Positions 7,724 through 17,170 of a stretch of DNA of 64,000 bases are shown piece after piece. The stretch spans positions 62,001-126,000 of the forward strand of contig CDRNVI010000006.1 of assembly GCA_977017575.1 (NCBI GenBank). Reading direction: 5' to 3'. Under the pieces are notes generated by a model. That model saw nothing but the letters and a program-made list of their open reading frames with translations, was not told the DNA's origin and did no database searches. The position numbers and the translations under genes were made by a program. This DNA comes from Paramoeba atlantica (taxonomy: Eukaryota > Discosea). The first letter of the stretch is position 1. Each line of letters begins with the position of its first letter.

Positions 7724-10114
7724 GTGCACCTAATGCAAAGTTTCCTCGGCGCCGGCCGATCTTTCCCAAAAGAGGGGTCATTATTACAAACAAAAATACC
7801 AAAAAATATAGTTATACAGCAATTATCAGAAGAAACAGTCTGCCAAGAAGTTTTGAAAGCCGAAAATGTCTTTCGCGAGAAGTTCGCGGAAGGAACAAGG
7901 GACATTATGCGTCGCATATGGCGACGGTATCAAAGTTATGTGGGGCGGCTCCGAGACTACGGACATTACCTCGAGGAGGAGATATACCTAGCCGCATTTG
8001 CGGTGCATCTGAACGAAACAGAAGGTTTAAAGGGACAAACCGTTGCTCAATACCTTTGCCATTTGGGGAACGAATACGCTTTGCGAGGATCGCCGCTCCC
8101 ATTAAAGAAAATAGAAGCCCTCAAAGGAGCGATGCACCGGAGGGCGAGTCCAGCAATAAGAGCGTGTCCCATGGATCTAGCCGGTTTGAAGAGTTTCCTC
8201 GCCGGACCGGGGCTCTGCGACGAGGAAAAAACATTCCTGATAATCTACTGGCTTTCGGGCCAGCGACCAGGAGACCTGATAAACCAGAAAGTATGCGATA
8301 TAGCGATGATGGAGAACAACCACGAATTGCAATTAAGTATATGGATGTACCAAATGTGCAAAAACACCACGACCACGGAACGCTTAAGTCCGCGTTGTAT
8401 AAGAATGTACGTTCCGGCATTTTGGAGCGACCTTGTGGTGAATCAGATATGGCGGAGACGAGAGGCAAACGAACAGCAATTATTCCCCGGGGTGAAGCTA
8501 CACCAAATCGATCAGCGATTGAGAAAAATCCCAGTTGTTACTCGTCACCCTCTTCTAAAAGAAAAACACACCTTGTACTCCATCAGACGCGGCGCGCTAC
8601 AGCATCTCGCGGCGGCTGGGGAAGATGCAGTAGCGATACAGCAACTGACTCGGCACGTTTCCGAAGCTTCCCTGCGGGCGTATCTCGGCTCGTTTCTAGA
8701 CCCAAGAGCGATAGCGGGATTAGAGGTGTCTCGAAAACTAGGACAATACGTAGCCGTGCCTTTCGAGCATCCTACGACGCAGACCCGGGAAATTTGTCAC
8801 AATCAAGCCACGACATCCCGGAGAGAAGAAAAGACAGATCTCGACGAGCCAAGAACTACCCTGTCGGCAGAGAAAAGAGGATTCACACCAGCCGAAGAGA
8901 CACTCCTGCCGCTCGAAACTATCGTGGAGACGGGAAGCATTCAAATACAGCAGGAAAGTACTCCCGAGTCATTGAGGAAAGAGGTAAGACCGACGAACGG
9001 ACCCAGCTCAATTCTATCCGTCGATCAAACGATGGGAGTGGTCACTCAATCGAATTGCTCAACACCAAAAGATCGGTGGGGAATCCTGCAGAGGGCGAGC
9101 CTCCCCAGACGCCTAAGCTTTTCAAGCTGTGCAAAAAACATACGAGTAATTTCCACTCCGCTCTCCCCCAGCCGAACCCCTCGTACAGACCCACCAATAC
9201 TCCCCGTACCAACAGGCGTGAGTCATCGGCTGCAGACACCTCTCGAATCACGGTTTCCCGAGCCAACAAACACGATCCCGCCGTCCCTCCCCACGTCACG
9301 CGAGGAAGAACCTTTGTTAACCCCCGTGATGATGGAAGATCATTCAGAAACTCCCGATCCTCGCGAATCAATCCCGCCATCCCTCCCCACACCACTCGAG
9401 GCATTCCAACAACAACAACAACAACCACGCGAGGCAGGAGCAATGCTACCCCCCATCCCGATGGACGAAGATCATCCACGAACTCCCGTTTCTCGACTTC
9501 AGAAATTCGACTCTCACCACCTTCCCACCCCTTATTACACTCCTCATCGGCATATCCCTCAACAGACGCTACCTTATCCGTACCTGACCACAGAGCGCGA
9601 GGTGCTACGCGAAATGGGCGAAGGCGAAAACCCCACATGGTGTCGAAAAGATTTCTCTCGAGGAGTAGTTCACATGCTTCCGAAGGGTTCTATCACGGAC
9701 GCAAGTCCTCCGAAGTCCCGGGTCCCGAGATACCTAGTAGACCCGCTGAAAGCCGACTTAACCACCCCGTTACAAACCAGAAAAAGGAAGCGAGCGATGG
9801 AGAAAGAACTTGCGGACTACGTGAACGCAGTGGGGGAGGGAACATCGCTAGAGGACCAGTACGAAGTTCAGACAGCGCTAAACGCGCGTCACTTAAAGAA
9901 GACGAGGCTCAGCACCGTAATGGGCGAGCCTGCGTCGCCGCACCTGTCGGTGCGAGCACCTCTCCGTGGGAAATACTGTATGAATTCGTCGCCTACCCCA
10001 CCTACGTCAATATACACTTCCCTGACAATCGACGAATCCAGCGTGGAGAGAGAACCCGTCCCTGTGAACGAGATTGGCCGCTGGACGCCGTCTCGTCCGC
10101 CAGAATCAATCTGA
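7724..10114 (+). CDS. YR-6 tyrosine recombinase with long proline-rich extension
   Basis: 796 residues. The first ~330 are a tyrosine recombinase: Arg I in SGQRPGDL (near 178), box II YSIRRGAL (near 284), a downstream TRH and the nucleophile region LRAYLG (near 315). It would integrate the circular cDNA into DNA without duplicating the target. The remaining ~450 residues are low-complexity (Pro, Ser, Thr, a Gln run near 9410-9430) and highly charged; no domain recognised. Another frame is open over much of the same DNA, but only this frame carries the recombinase boxes. Confidence 0.8.
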   Translation: MHLMQSFLGAGRSFPKEGSLLQTKIPKNIVIQQLSEETVCQEVLKAENVFREKFAEGTRDIMRRIWRRYQSYVGRLRDYGHYLEEEIYLAAFAVHLNETEGLKGQTVAQYLCHLGNEYALRGSPLPLKKIEALKGAMHRRASPAIRACPMDLAGLKSFLAGPGLCDEEKTFLIIYWLSGQRPGDLINQKVCDIAMMENNHELQLSIWMYQMCKNTTTTERLSPRCIRMYVPAFWSDLVVNQIWRRREANEQQLFPGVKLHQIDQRLRKIPVVTRHPLLKEKHTLYSIRRGALQHLAAAGEDAVAIQQLTRHVSEASLRAYLGSFLDPRAIAGLEVSRKLGQYVAVPFEHPTTQTREICHNQATTSRREEKTDLDEPRTTLSAEKRGFTPAEETLLPLETIVETGSIQIQQESTPESLRKEVRPTNGPSSILSVDQTMGVVTQSNCSTPKDRWGILQRASLPRRLSFSSCAKNIRVISTPLSPSRTPRTDPPILPVPTGVSHRLQTPLESRFPEPTNTIPPSLPTSREEEPLLTPVMMEDHSETPDPRESIPPSLPTPLEAFQQQQQQPREAGAMLPPIPMDEDHPRTPVSRLQKFDSHHLPTPYYTPHRHIPQQTLPYPYLTTEREVLREMGEGENPTWCRKDFSRGVVHMLPKGSITDASPPKSRVPRYLVDPLKADLTTPLQTRKRKRAMEKELADYVNAVGEGTSLEDQYEVQTALNARHLKKTRLSTVMGEPASPHLSVRAPLRGKYCMNSSPTPPTSIYTSLTIDESSVEREPVPVNEIGRWTPSRPPESI

Positions 10115-10147
10115 CCGAGTTAGTCAGAATGGCTAAGGAAGAAGATT

Positions 10148-10369
10148 TATAGTTTACGGAAAGAATTGATCAAAGAAGATACTTTTGATTCTGTATGAGA
10201 TCTGACCGTGGCCCTACGGGGCACATGATATTTAATATTATGATCTGATTTCAGTGTGACATTGCCCCCTCTGGGGGGAACCATGTATATTTGTAGATTA
10301 TCAATTATACAGTACTATACTTATTATTACACTAGTAGCTTTTCTCTATTTTCGCAAAAGGAAAGTTGC
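10148..10369 (+). repeat. YR-5-type A repeat embedded between YR-6 ORFs
   Basis: 222 bp nearly identical to YR-5 A2 (391-613), starting TATAGTTTACGG and ending GAAAGTTGC, with one base-length difference. No matching B repeat flanks it. It fills the gap between the YR stop and the RT-RNase H start codon (10385). It could be a solo A left by a YR-5 event, or a promoter/5' UTR cassette that YR-6 uses to express its RT. Confidence 0.8.
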
Positions 10370-10384
10370 AAAAGGAAAGAAGAT

Positions 10385-11860
10385 ATGAGTGAAGAGGCAG
10401 AACTGTTTGATTATATTATTAATCCGGAAAAGTTTATGCAATTGTTGAAAAAGTTCCGTGATCTGCGTTATCGGGGCGAATCAAAAAAATTAGGACCCGT
10501 GCTCCGCGAGATGCTCCAAGCAGGTATTTTGAAGCGTATTCCACGACGAGCAGTAAGAGTATGGATGACATCATTTTTGATACCCAAAGTGAAGAAGCAA
10601 TCTATGCGTGTCATCTTAAACGCGATTCCACTAAACTCTATGCAAGAGATGGTACCAGGCCCTCTAGACCTTGCATCTTTGAAAGATATAGAGACCTTGG
10701 TAGCCAAATACAATTTCTTTTGCGAAACGGATGGCAAGAGTTGGTACCATCAATTCGTCTTGCCGCCAAAGCTGCTCCCTTACTTCGCAGTCCGTGTCAA
10801 AGGGCGAACATACGGATGGGCTACGCTCCCGATGGGTTGGCAGGCGTCGGTGAAAATAGGCCATGCCGCGACAAATGTCTTGTACCAGGGAATAGAAAAA
10901 CAGCGAATTTTGACATTTATAGATAACGGCTATAGTTTTGCGAATGATACGGAAACTCTCACGGGGGATTTGCAAAACATTCAGCAGCGAGCCGACCGTG
11001 CTGGTGCCGAAATATTGGTAACTACACAACCAACGGTGAGCGGCACAATATTGGGAGTACACGTGGATCTCCAGAAGAAAACTCTTTCACTCCCCGTACT
11101 TTTTCTTCAAAAGTTAGCTGCACTACGCGAGGCATTTAAATGTTTGCAGCGACGTCGTTTCTTTCCCTCTCATCGCCTAATTTGGAAGGTACTGGGTACT
11201 CTTTTCTGGGCCACACGAATTCTAGGTATCCAGCAATGTCAGTTCTTAGGCGTCATGTTGTGGGTCCGGGGTCGATCCCGTAGGATAGCATTCGATCAAT
11301 CTTTATGGGACAAACCCTGTTTTATGTCAAAGGCGTTCATTGCAGATCTTGTAGAGCTTATTGACACAGTAGAGAAGAATCGCCCTCGAAAAGTAAACGA
11401 AAAAAGCGTCGCTTCTTTTGAAATTTTTGTGGATGCCTCTGATCAAGGGTGGGGTTTGGCTTGGACAGAGCACGGCGACCTAAAATATAAGGCTGGAAGG
11501 TTTCCCTTTTGGTTGAAAGATTCATCGATTGCATATAAAGAATTGTATGCCGCGGAGCAGGGGATGAATTTAGTTAGACAAAAAAACTTACGGAATAGCA
11601 CTTTAATTTCCGACAACAAGAATGTGGTTTCATGGCTAACGCGTTGGCGGGCAGGCCCACCAAAAGTGATGAGTTGGCTTAAGAAGCTTTTTTGGTTCAA
11701 AGTGAAGGGGTACATTACAGAAGTTATGTGGTGTCCCTCGGATAGAAACCTAGCAGATAAGCCCTCCAGGTGCATTAGGCTGGATGACATCCCTTCTCAA
11801 GGTGGCGACAGACGTGGCGTTGAACGCTTTCGTTTTCGGAAAACTACTAACGCAATATAG
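10385..11860 (+). CDS. YR-6 reverse transcriptase-RNase H
   Basis: 491 residues from ATG 10385; the frame is open from 10256. RT landmarks: RVILNAIPLN, CETDGKSWYHQF (motif A), LPMGWQASVKIG (motif B region), and TFIDNG at the usual catalytic YxDD position. RNase H follows from about residue 345: FVDASDQGWG, YKELYAAEQG, SDNKNVVSWL, SDRNLADKPSR. The last ~13 codons lie in the B1 repeat. It would copy the element RNA and degrade the template. It is clearly distinct from the RTs of YR-1 to YR-4 and YR-8, which share LPMGHRCAPE. Confidence 0.85.
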   Translation: MSEEAELFDYIINPEKFMQLLKKFRDLRYRGESKKLGPVLREMLQAGILKRIPRRAVRVWMTSFLIPKVKKQSMRVILNAIPLNSMQEMVPGPLDLASLKDIETLVAKYNFFCETDGKSWYHQFVLPPKLLPYFAVRVKGRTYGWATLPMGWQASVKIGHAATNVLYQGIEKQRILTFIDNGYSFANDTETLTGDLQNIQQRADRAGAEILVTTQPTVSGTILGVHVDLQKKTLSLPVLFLQKLAALREAFKCLQRRRFFPSHRLIWKVLGTLFWATRILGIQQCQFLGVMLWVRGRSRRIAFDQSLWDKPCFMSKAFIADLVELIDTVEKNRPRKVNEKSVASFEIFVDASDQGWGLAWTEHGDLKYKAGRFPFWLKDSSIAYKELYAAEQGMNLVRQKNLRNSTLISDNKNVVSWLTRWRAGPPKVMSWLKKLFWFKVKGYITEVMWCPSDRNLADKPSRCIRLDDIPSQGGDRRGVERFRFRKTTNAI

Positions 11861-12346
11861 GCTAGTCAAAAAGATATATCAATCTACGATTCTTTCGAAA
11901 AGGAATTTATAGTGATAGCTTTTGTACACTTCTTATGTAGTATTGAAACACCAACAGAAATATCTACTACTAGTTGAATTTCATTTTTGTTACTTCTGTA
12001 TATGATCGCTTCGCATGGAGATTGGATCCGATATAAAAAAGATAATTTAGTATAAATGGATTTTTTATAGCATAAAAAAATCAGAGTATTTCTGTTGGGG
12101 TTTTCCGAAAGATATATATATATTTTAGAACGCTTTCGTTTTCGGAAAACTACTAACGCAATATAGGCTAGTCAAAAAGATATATCAATCTACGATTCTT
12201 TCGAAAAGGAATTTATAGTGATAGCTTTTGTACACTTCTTATGTAGTATTGAAACACCAACAGAAATATCTACTACTAGTTGAATTTCATTTTTGTTACT
12301 TCTGTATATGATCGCTTCGCATGGAGATTGGATCCGATATAAAAAA
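11822..12346 (+). repeat. YR-6 B1-A2-B2 repeat block
   Basis: B1 11822-12040, A2 12041-12157, B2 12128-12346. B units end CCGATATAAAAAA and A units start GATAATTTAG, so the circle junction carries an A6 run. The ~30-bp segment starting GAACGCTTTCG is shared by A ends and B starts and ends ACTACTAAC, a branch-point-like string. B1 and B2 look almost identical. Confidence 0.85.
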
Positions 12347-12354
12347 AAAAAAAA

Positions 12355-12640
12355 CGTATAGAAAAGATGAAGTAAAGAAATTATTCAACAAGGTACAGAC
12401 CTTTCCTTATTGAACGAAACCTCCGTCGAGCGATCCGCCCCCACATAAGACACCTCCGCCAGCGACGCATTCTTCATTGCCGACGCCATCGCTCGCACCG
12501 CCACGCACACCACCGCCACGTACACCCCCGCGATTGCCAACTCCCCCGCCCTCGATGCGTCCCTCGTTGACACGCCACCTGCCGTCGACCCCTCCGGCGC
12601 CATTACCGTCATTACCGCTGGACAAACCGATACAACCGCG
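12355..12640. other. Proline-rich LINE-alpha ORF1 fragment and an SL remnant on the minus strand
   Basis: On the plus strand about 12477-12640 encodes PPRTPPPRTPP-type sequence, like the proline-rich part of LINE-alpha ORF1. On the minus strand 12386-12399 matches the last 14 nt of the SL exon (TCTGTACCTTGTTG), followed by a T-rich leader (12385-12355) that stops at the YR-6 A-tract. The two orientations suggest a rearranged LINE 5' end; exact borders are unclear. Confidence 0.45.
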
Positions 12641-13499
12641 AGTCGACAGCGCCCGTCAGGATTTTTCAGAATTCAATAGCCAAGAATTCAATAGCCAAGA
12701 ATCGCTTATCTGCGACGCCTCTTCTACCATGTTTTCAAAAGTCAATTCATATGGCACTTGGAGAGGACTCGGAAGCTCCTGCGAATCCTTCGACCTGTCT
12801 TCTCCTTGAGTTTGAGAACTGCCTGTCCTCTGAATTCCGCGGCGTAGAGTTGCAGTCAAAGAAGGGACGTTCGGATTTCGGCGTACTTTGCGGCTCCTTA
12901 CTTATACCCGAAGTTTGAGTTGGGGTTAACGGTGTGTCCGGTGTTTCTGAAAATACGGGGCAATGTTCGTGTGTCTTTCCTTCAGAAATTTCTTCCGCGT
13001 CAGGTGTTTTTGCCTCACTGAAATCTGCCTCGCGTTTTGCTGCACACGGTTTTGTTTCTTGTGAATCGGAACCTCCTCCGGACGCGGTGGTGTTTAGTGT
13101 TGCTGAATTGGCTCTGCGAACCGTGTCGAAATCTGGGCCCGCGTCTGGTTGTAAGGCTGAGCGCGATTCTGGTTGCACGCCTGTTTGGAAAATCGAAGGT
13201 GACACGCATACTCCAGAATACTCGTCACTTGACAGTGAGGGCAGCGTCGCAGACAAAGAAGGCAGCGTGTTTGATATTAGGCTTGCAATGGGCTTTAAAG
13301 ACTGAACTACAGCGGTGGCTGACGGTAACTGGAACTTATATCCCTCAGGACGACGAATCCGAATTAGTGAACTGACTTTTTCTTGCCTCGATGCGGCCGC
13401 TTCTTGATCTTTTCTTTCCTTTGCCTTCCTTTCTGCTTCATCCACTTGTTTCTTCAGCTCGTGAAAGGGCATTCGAAAACCTTTTCTGAAATTCTTTTT
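12641..13499 (-). pseudogene. LINE-alpha copy 5: ORF1 C-terminal half and start of ORF2 (minus strand)
   Basis: Minus-strand frame 13472-12747 encodes the coiled-coil-like region (FHELKKQVDEAERKAKERK) and the conserved ORF1 C-terminal signature FFDCNSTPRN, shared with copies at 15750 and 61430. An overlapping minus frame (12859-12656) carries ENMVEEASQISDS, matching the ORF2 start in copy 4 (ENTVEEVSQVRDS), so ORF1 and ORF2 overlap in this subfamily. A 16-bp tandem duplication of AATTCAATAGCCAAG lies near 12668-12699. The fragment abuts copy 4 head-to-head at about 13500. Confidence 0.75.
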
Positions 13500-14312
13500 C
13501 GAGGATGGCGGCGTTACCGGTCGAGGGGGCGCTGTTTCTGTCGGGGACTCTGCGCATCATTCTTCCGACGGTCCTTCACAGCTTGAAGAACAGCTGGAAG
13601 AAAACACGGTAGAAGAGGTGTCGCAGGTACGAGACTCTGCAAATCACTCTTCCGACGGTTCTCCACAGCTTGATGAAGCGGTGTCTCAGAACCCCCGAGA
13701 TACACCGATCAGGGTCCAGTTTGACATGAACGCTAAATCGACGGAAATTTGCGAAACACTAGCATCGTGCTCAAATCAGGATTTCCCCATCCCGGCAAGT
13801 GAAATCCGATCGTGGTCTGAACACATCAGAAAGGGAGCGATGTGTTCTGTCGCGTGGTCGTTTGATAGGCAAGATGAGGTCAACGTCTCATTGGGTAAAG
13901 TATCCAGCGTATACCGTAGAAAAGGAACGTGGAAGTTAAATATCAGCTACGTAGGCATCGTAGGTCATAAGGTTGGCGAAGAGTTCATCGGTACACTGCC
14001 GCCTCATGAGAATGTTAGGACGCACAGAATCATATGGCACGCTCCTGCGCCCGACTGCAAATCCACCAATTTCAATAATCAATCCGAAGGCCAGGAAGAG
14101 TGTCATGATGGGACAATCAGCCGAGCAACAGAAATTGAAGTCGAAAGAAGGTTGGTCATCCAAGGACTTGGATTATGATCCAATTCCGACGTCACGTGTA
14201 ATAAAACCGGAAATGATGCCTGCGGTAGTTTCATCGTACAGAGAAATTATGAGCGAGTACACGAACAGTACGTACCCACAACGTCACAAAATCTGGCAGG
14301 GCTTGTTGTTGT
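13500..14312 (+). pseudogene. LINE-alpha copy 4: ORF2 N-terminal fragment
   Basis: It encodes the N-terminal domain (GAMCSVAWSF...GHKVGEEF...LPPHENVRTHRI) and part of the next segment (PAVVSSYREIMSEYTNSTYPQRHKIWQ). The two parts are in different frames, with a frameshift near 14130. A ~93-bp tandem duplication lies at the start (about 13545-13690; SSDG...QLEE then SSDG...QLDE). LINE-alpha copy 2 interrupts it at 14313 and no continuation was found. Confidence 0.8.
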
Positions 14313-14354
14313 TGTACCTTGTTGATTTTCTTTCTACTCTTTTTCTACATTTCT

Positions 14355-15767
14355 ATGGGAGTGGTCACCCGCTCCAAGGCGAAAGAATCGGGAGTAGCTC
14401 CTGAGATTTTGCCTCTGCCTGTCACCCGGCGCAAAAAGAGAACAGGACCAACCACGAACTCTCCGCTAGGTGCGCCGCCCTCACAGAAATCCCCCCCGCA
14501 TCCCCCGCAGACGCCGTCCCCGTCCTTGAATTCCACACATCCGCGTACAGAGATGCGACTAGAACGAATGGAATCACCGAAGACGCCATCGCCGTCCCGA
14601 ACCATGCGACAGCCACCGCCATTGCCAACGATACCGCTGTCACCGGGAACGCTTCCACAGCCGCCACCATTACCGCCACCGCAGCCAACAACATTGCCGC
14701 AGCCGAGCTCACCACCAAGTCAATCTGACAAAATTATGGCAAAGAAACCCTCCTTCTATGATACCCTTGCGGCGCACTTCCCTTCACGGTTTCCAACGAG
14801 AGCCGCACGTAATCGTCCATTCTCCGACCGCTCCATTCTCCGCCGCTTCTGAACTCCTCCGCCCCCTCAGCTCTACCGCGCCCTATGCCACCCCCGCTCG
14901 CCTCACCACAGCTAATCCGACTGAGCCCCTCTCCCCCACAAGGTGCTTCAACGGAGACGCCTCAGCCGCCTAAAGGATTCTCGCACCGCAAGGATCACGA
15001 GATGGTCACGCCACAAAGAACAATACCAGTTGCGGTTTCACGAAAAGATTCAGAATTTCCACCATCTCTCTCGTCGACAAACGTTTCGCCAAACGTCGCA
15101 TCAGAATCACCAAACATCAGGTCTCAGAAAACCATGAAAATTACAATTTCAAAGTCAAACATTCGGAGGCAAACGTTCAACGATTTGTGGACACGCATGC
15201 AGAAAGAAAAACGAGAAGCTCAGCGAAAGAACGCCTCGGTAGCACCGCGCATAGTCCAATCTTCTCCTATTAGCAAAACTCCGTATCAAGTAAATGGATG
15301 GAGTTCCATTATCACGAAATCGTGCGGCATGGCAGCGAAAACGTGCGGCGCAGCTGTCTCAACTTTGACATCGATTGCAAGCAGTCAGCAAAGCATTCAG
15401 CTGCCCCAACTTCCTAATCGCAGCCACAGTCCATCACCAGTGAAACTGCTAAACGAGGATGATTCAACTCGGATAAGGATCCAGAACGTGACAGCGGAAA
15501 CGACAAAAGGAACTGCGGTTACATGCCATAAATCACATCACGGGAATTCTCAAGTGAACACGAATACCCCGCCGACGGTAGCAAATGACGCCAATGAAAC
15601 CAACATCGAGATGCATCCAGATCCCAAAGACCCTCGATTTGAAGGATACAGATGGATCGGTAATGGTTACGTGCACGACGTTCACAATTTTGATGTTTTT
15701 TCTGAAGAGCCGTCTTCCCCGTCAGATGAGCCACGTCAGTTTTTTGAGTGCAACACTCCCGAAACTC
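14355..15767 (+). pseudogene. LINE-alpha ORF1 (RNA-binding/chaperone-type protein), copy 2
   Basis: It starts MGVVTRSKAKESG, then a long proline-rich tract, a basic segment (IRRQTFNDLWTRMQKEKREAQRK) and the conserved C-terminal signature DPKDPRFEGYRWIGNGYVHDV...FFECN. A frameshift near 14850-14885 separates the proline-rich N-terminal half from the C-terminal half. YR-2 cuts the end at 15767. No zinc knuckle was seen. By position it is the LINE ORF1 protein; its biochemical role is unknown. Confidence 0.75.
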
Positions 15768-16421
15768 TAGAAGTCTACGCATGGAAATTTAACCGAGGGG
15801 CTAATATCGGGTCAAATGCCCCGGAAGGGGGTTATAATTTTCATTGTTCTTTTCCCCGAAAGGGGGTTGTAATTGAATCATGTATAAAAGCTACAATATG
15901 TATTCTGAAAATTTACATATTTACTGATTACTTACTTGTAGAATCTTTTTCCTTTACGCGTTTTTACAACGGCACGGGCCCTCGGGACACTAAAAGTTTA
16001 CGGTAAGAAATTTAGGCGAGGGCTATTTACTTACGTGGCCGGCGGGCATTGTACGCGCTGTATTTTAAGCTTTTATATGATTACATTTCAAGTGAAATTA
16101 TTGATAATATGTATGTATTGTTTCTGGTAGAAATATTGTTCTGTTTGTTGATTTTGTGTTGTGTGAAGGCTATTCTTCAAAGTTTATTTACACGTTTTCG
16201 AAGAATGTCACGCATTGTGAGCGCGGTTTCTAGAGCGATATCACTCGGACGTGCACGCAGCCCTGATCCGGTACCTCCTGAGTCTCCTCGCAGTTCTCCT
16301 AGGGCGACCCGTCATACTCTCAACCCTGACCAGGTTGAGGGTATATTGCAAGGAGAGGATATATCGACCCCGCTTAGTGATTCCGCGAAGTCCGATTTTT
16401 AAAAATCGGTTCCGAGTAAAA

Positions 16422-17168
16422 ATGATACAGCCTTCCGCTCTCAACGCCGTTTTATTCCTCGATGCACAAAAATTGGCAATGTCGACAAGATTAGCGTACG
16501 CCCGCGGGTTGCATACGATGTACACTCTAATGAACGAAAACACAATTCCTCTGAAATTATACTCAAAGGCGCTGCAAGCGCAGGGAGCTCTCGAACCTCA
16601 TCGACAGATGCAACCTCTAACACAGTATCTGCTAACGAAACTTTACAAAAGCGTCACGCCATCACAGGCCATCGCAATCTTGATTTGCTGGAAGGCTGCA
16701 GCGCGCTGGACGGAAGTCGCCGAGCTACAGGCCGACCAATTTCTGAGCATTGCCGAGCAGGAAATCGTGATTTATTGGGGAAGAAGCACAAAGACAACAC
16801 GTCTCAATCCATACCGCCCATACATGCACGCCATAATATCAGGACCGGGGACAGAGCAAATAGCGAATTACTTGAGACGCCTTCCGAAAAACCAAAAACT
16901 GTGCAGGACCACAGTTCGAGAGATGGACCACGAAATAAGAAGGGTGCTAGGAAACGGGTATGGCACCCACTCTATAAAACGGGGGGCTGTAACGTATCTA
17001 CTTCAGGAAGTCGCCAACGGCCACCTCAACTTGTCGGAGGTGCAAATCCTCACAAAGCATCTGAGCTTAGAGAGTCTTCTCCGATACAATGCTCAGCAGT
17101 TGACGACAGCAAGAGCACTGGGCACGCACCGAGTGTCAGCGCGATTGCCCGGACCCTTTCTCCAGTAG
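16422..17168 (+). CDS. YR-1 tyrosine recombinase region (copy 1)
   Basis: About 248 residues of recombinase catalytic domain. Visible boxes: AARWTEVAELQ (Arg I), THSIKRGAV (box II), ILTKHLSLESLLRYNA (second His and nucleophilic Tyr). It would integrate element circles. The stop at 17166-17168 lies a few bases before the RT start Met at 17171. The family form of box II is HSIKRG, where most tyrosine recombinases have HxxR. Confidence 0.85.
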   Translation: MIQPSALNAVLFLDAQKLAMSTRLAYARGLHTMYTLMNENTIPLKLYSKALQAQGALEPHRQMQPLTQYLLTKLYKSVTPSQAIAILICWKAAARWTEVAELQADQFLSIAEQEIVIYWGRSTKTTRLNPYRPYMHAIISGPGTEQIANYLRRLPKNQKLCRTTVREMDHEIRRVLGNGYGTHSIKRGAVTYLLQEVANGHLNLSEVQILTKHLSLESLLRYNAQQLTTARALGTHRVSARLPGPFLQ

Positions 17169-17170
17169 AA

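Larger units (their letters stand above)
6749..12354 (+). mobile_element. YR-6: YR retrotransposon with A1/B1/A2/B2 split repeats, looks whole
   Basis: The element has A1 (6749-6868), gag-like ORF, YR ORF, RT-RNase H ORF, B1 (11822-12040), A2 (12041-12157) and B2 (12128-12346). All three coding regions have long open frames and the repeats are almost identical, so it looks whole and young. A and B overlap by about 30 bp (12128-12157), unlike the other families here, which have a C-rich linker. Both ends lie in A-tracts, so it seems to have landed in a LINE poly(A) tail. A 222-bp module matching the YR-5 A repeat sits between the YR and RT ORFs. Family: DIRS/Ngaro/VIPER-like; the exact clade is untested. 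Confidence 0.85.

Noticed and set aside
7429-10152. A 907-residue open frame overlapping the YR-6 recombinase
   Set aside because: It carries no recombinase or other domain; arginine/serine-rich composition is what a shifted reading of the real 7724-10114 frame gives.
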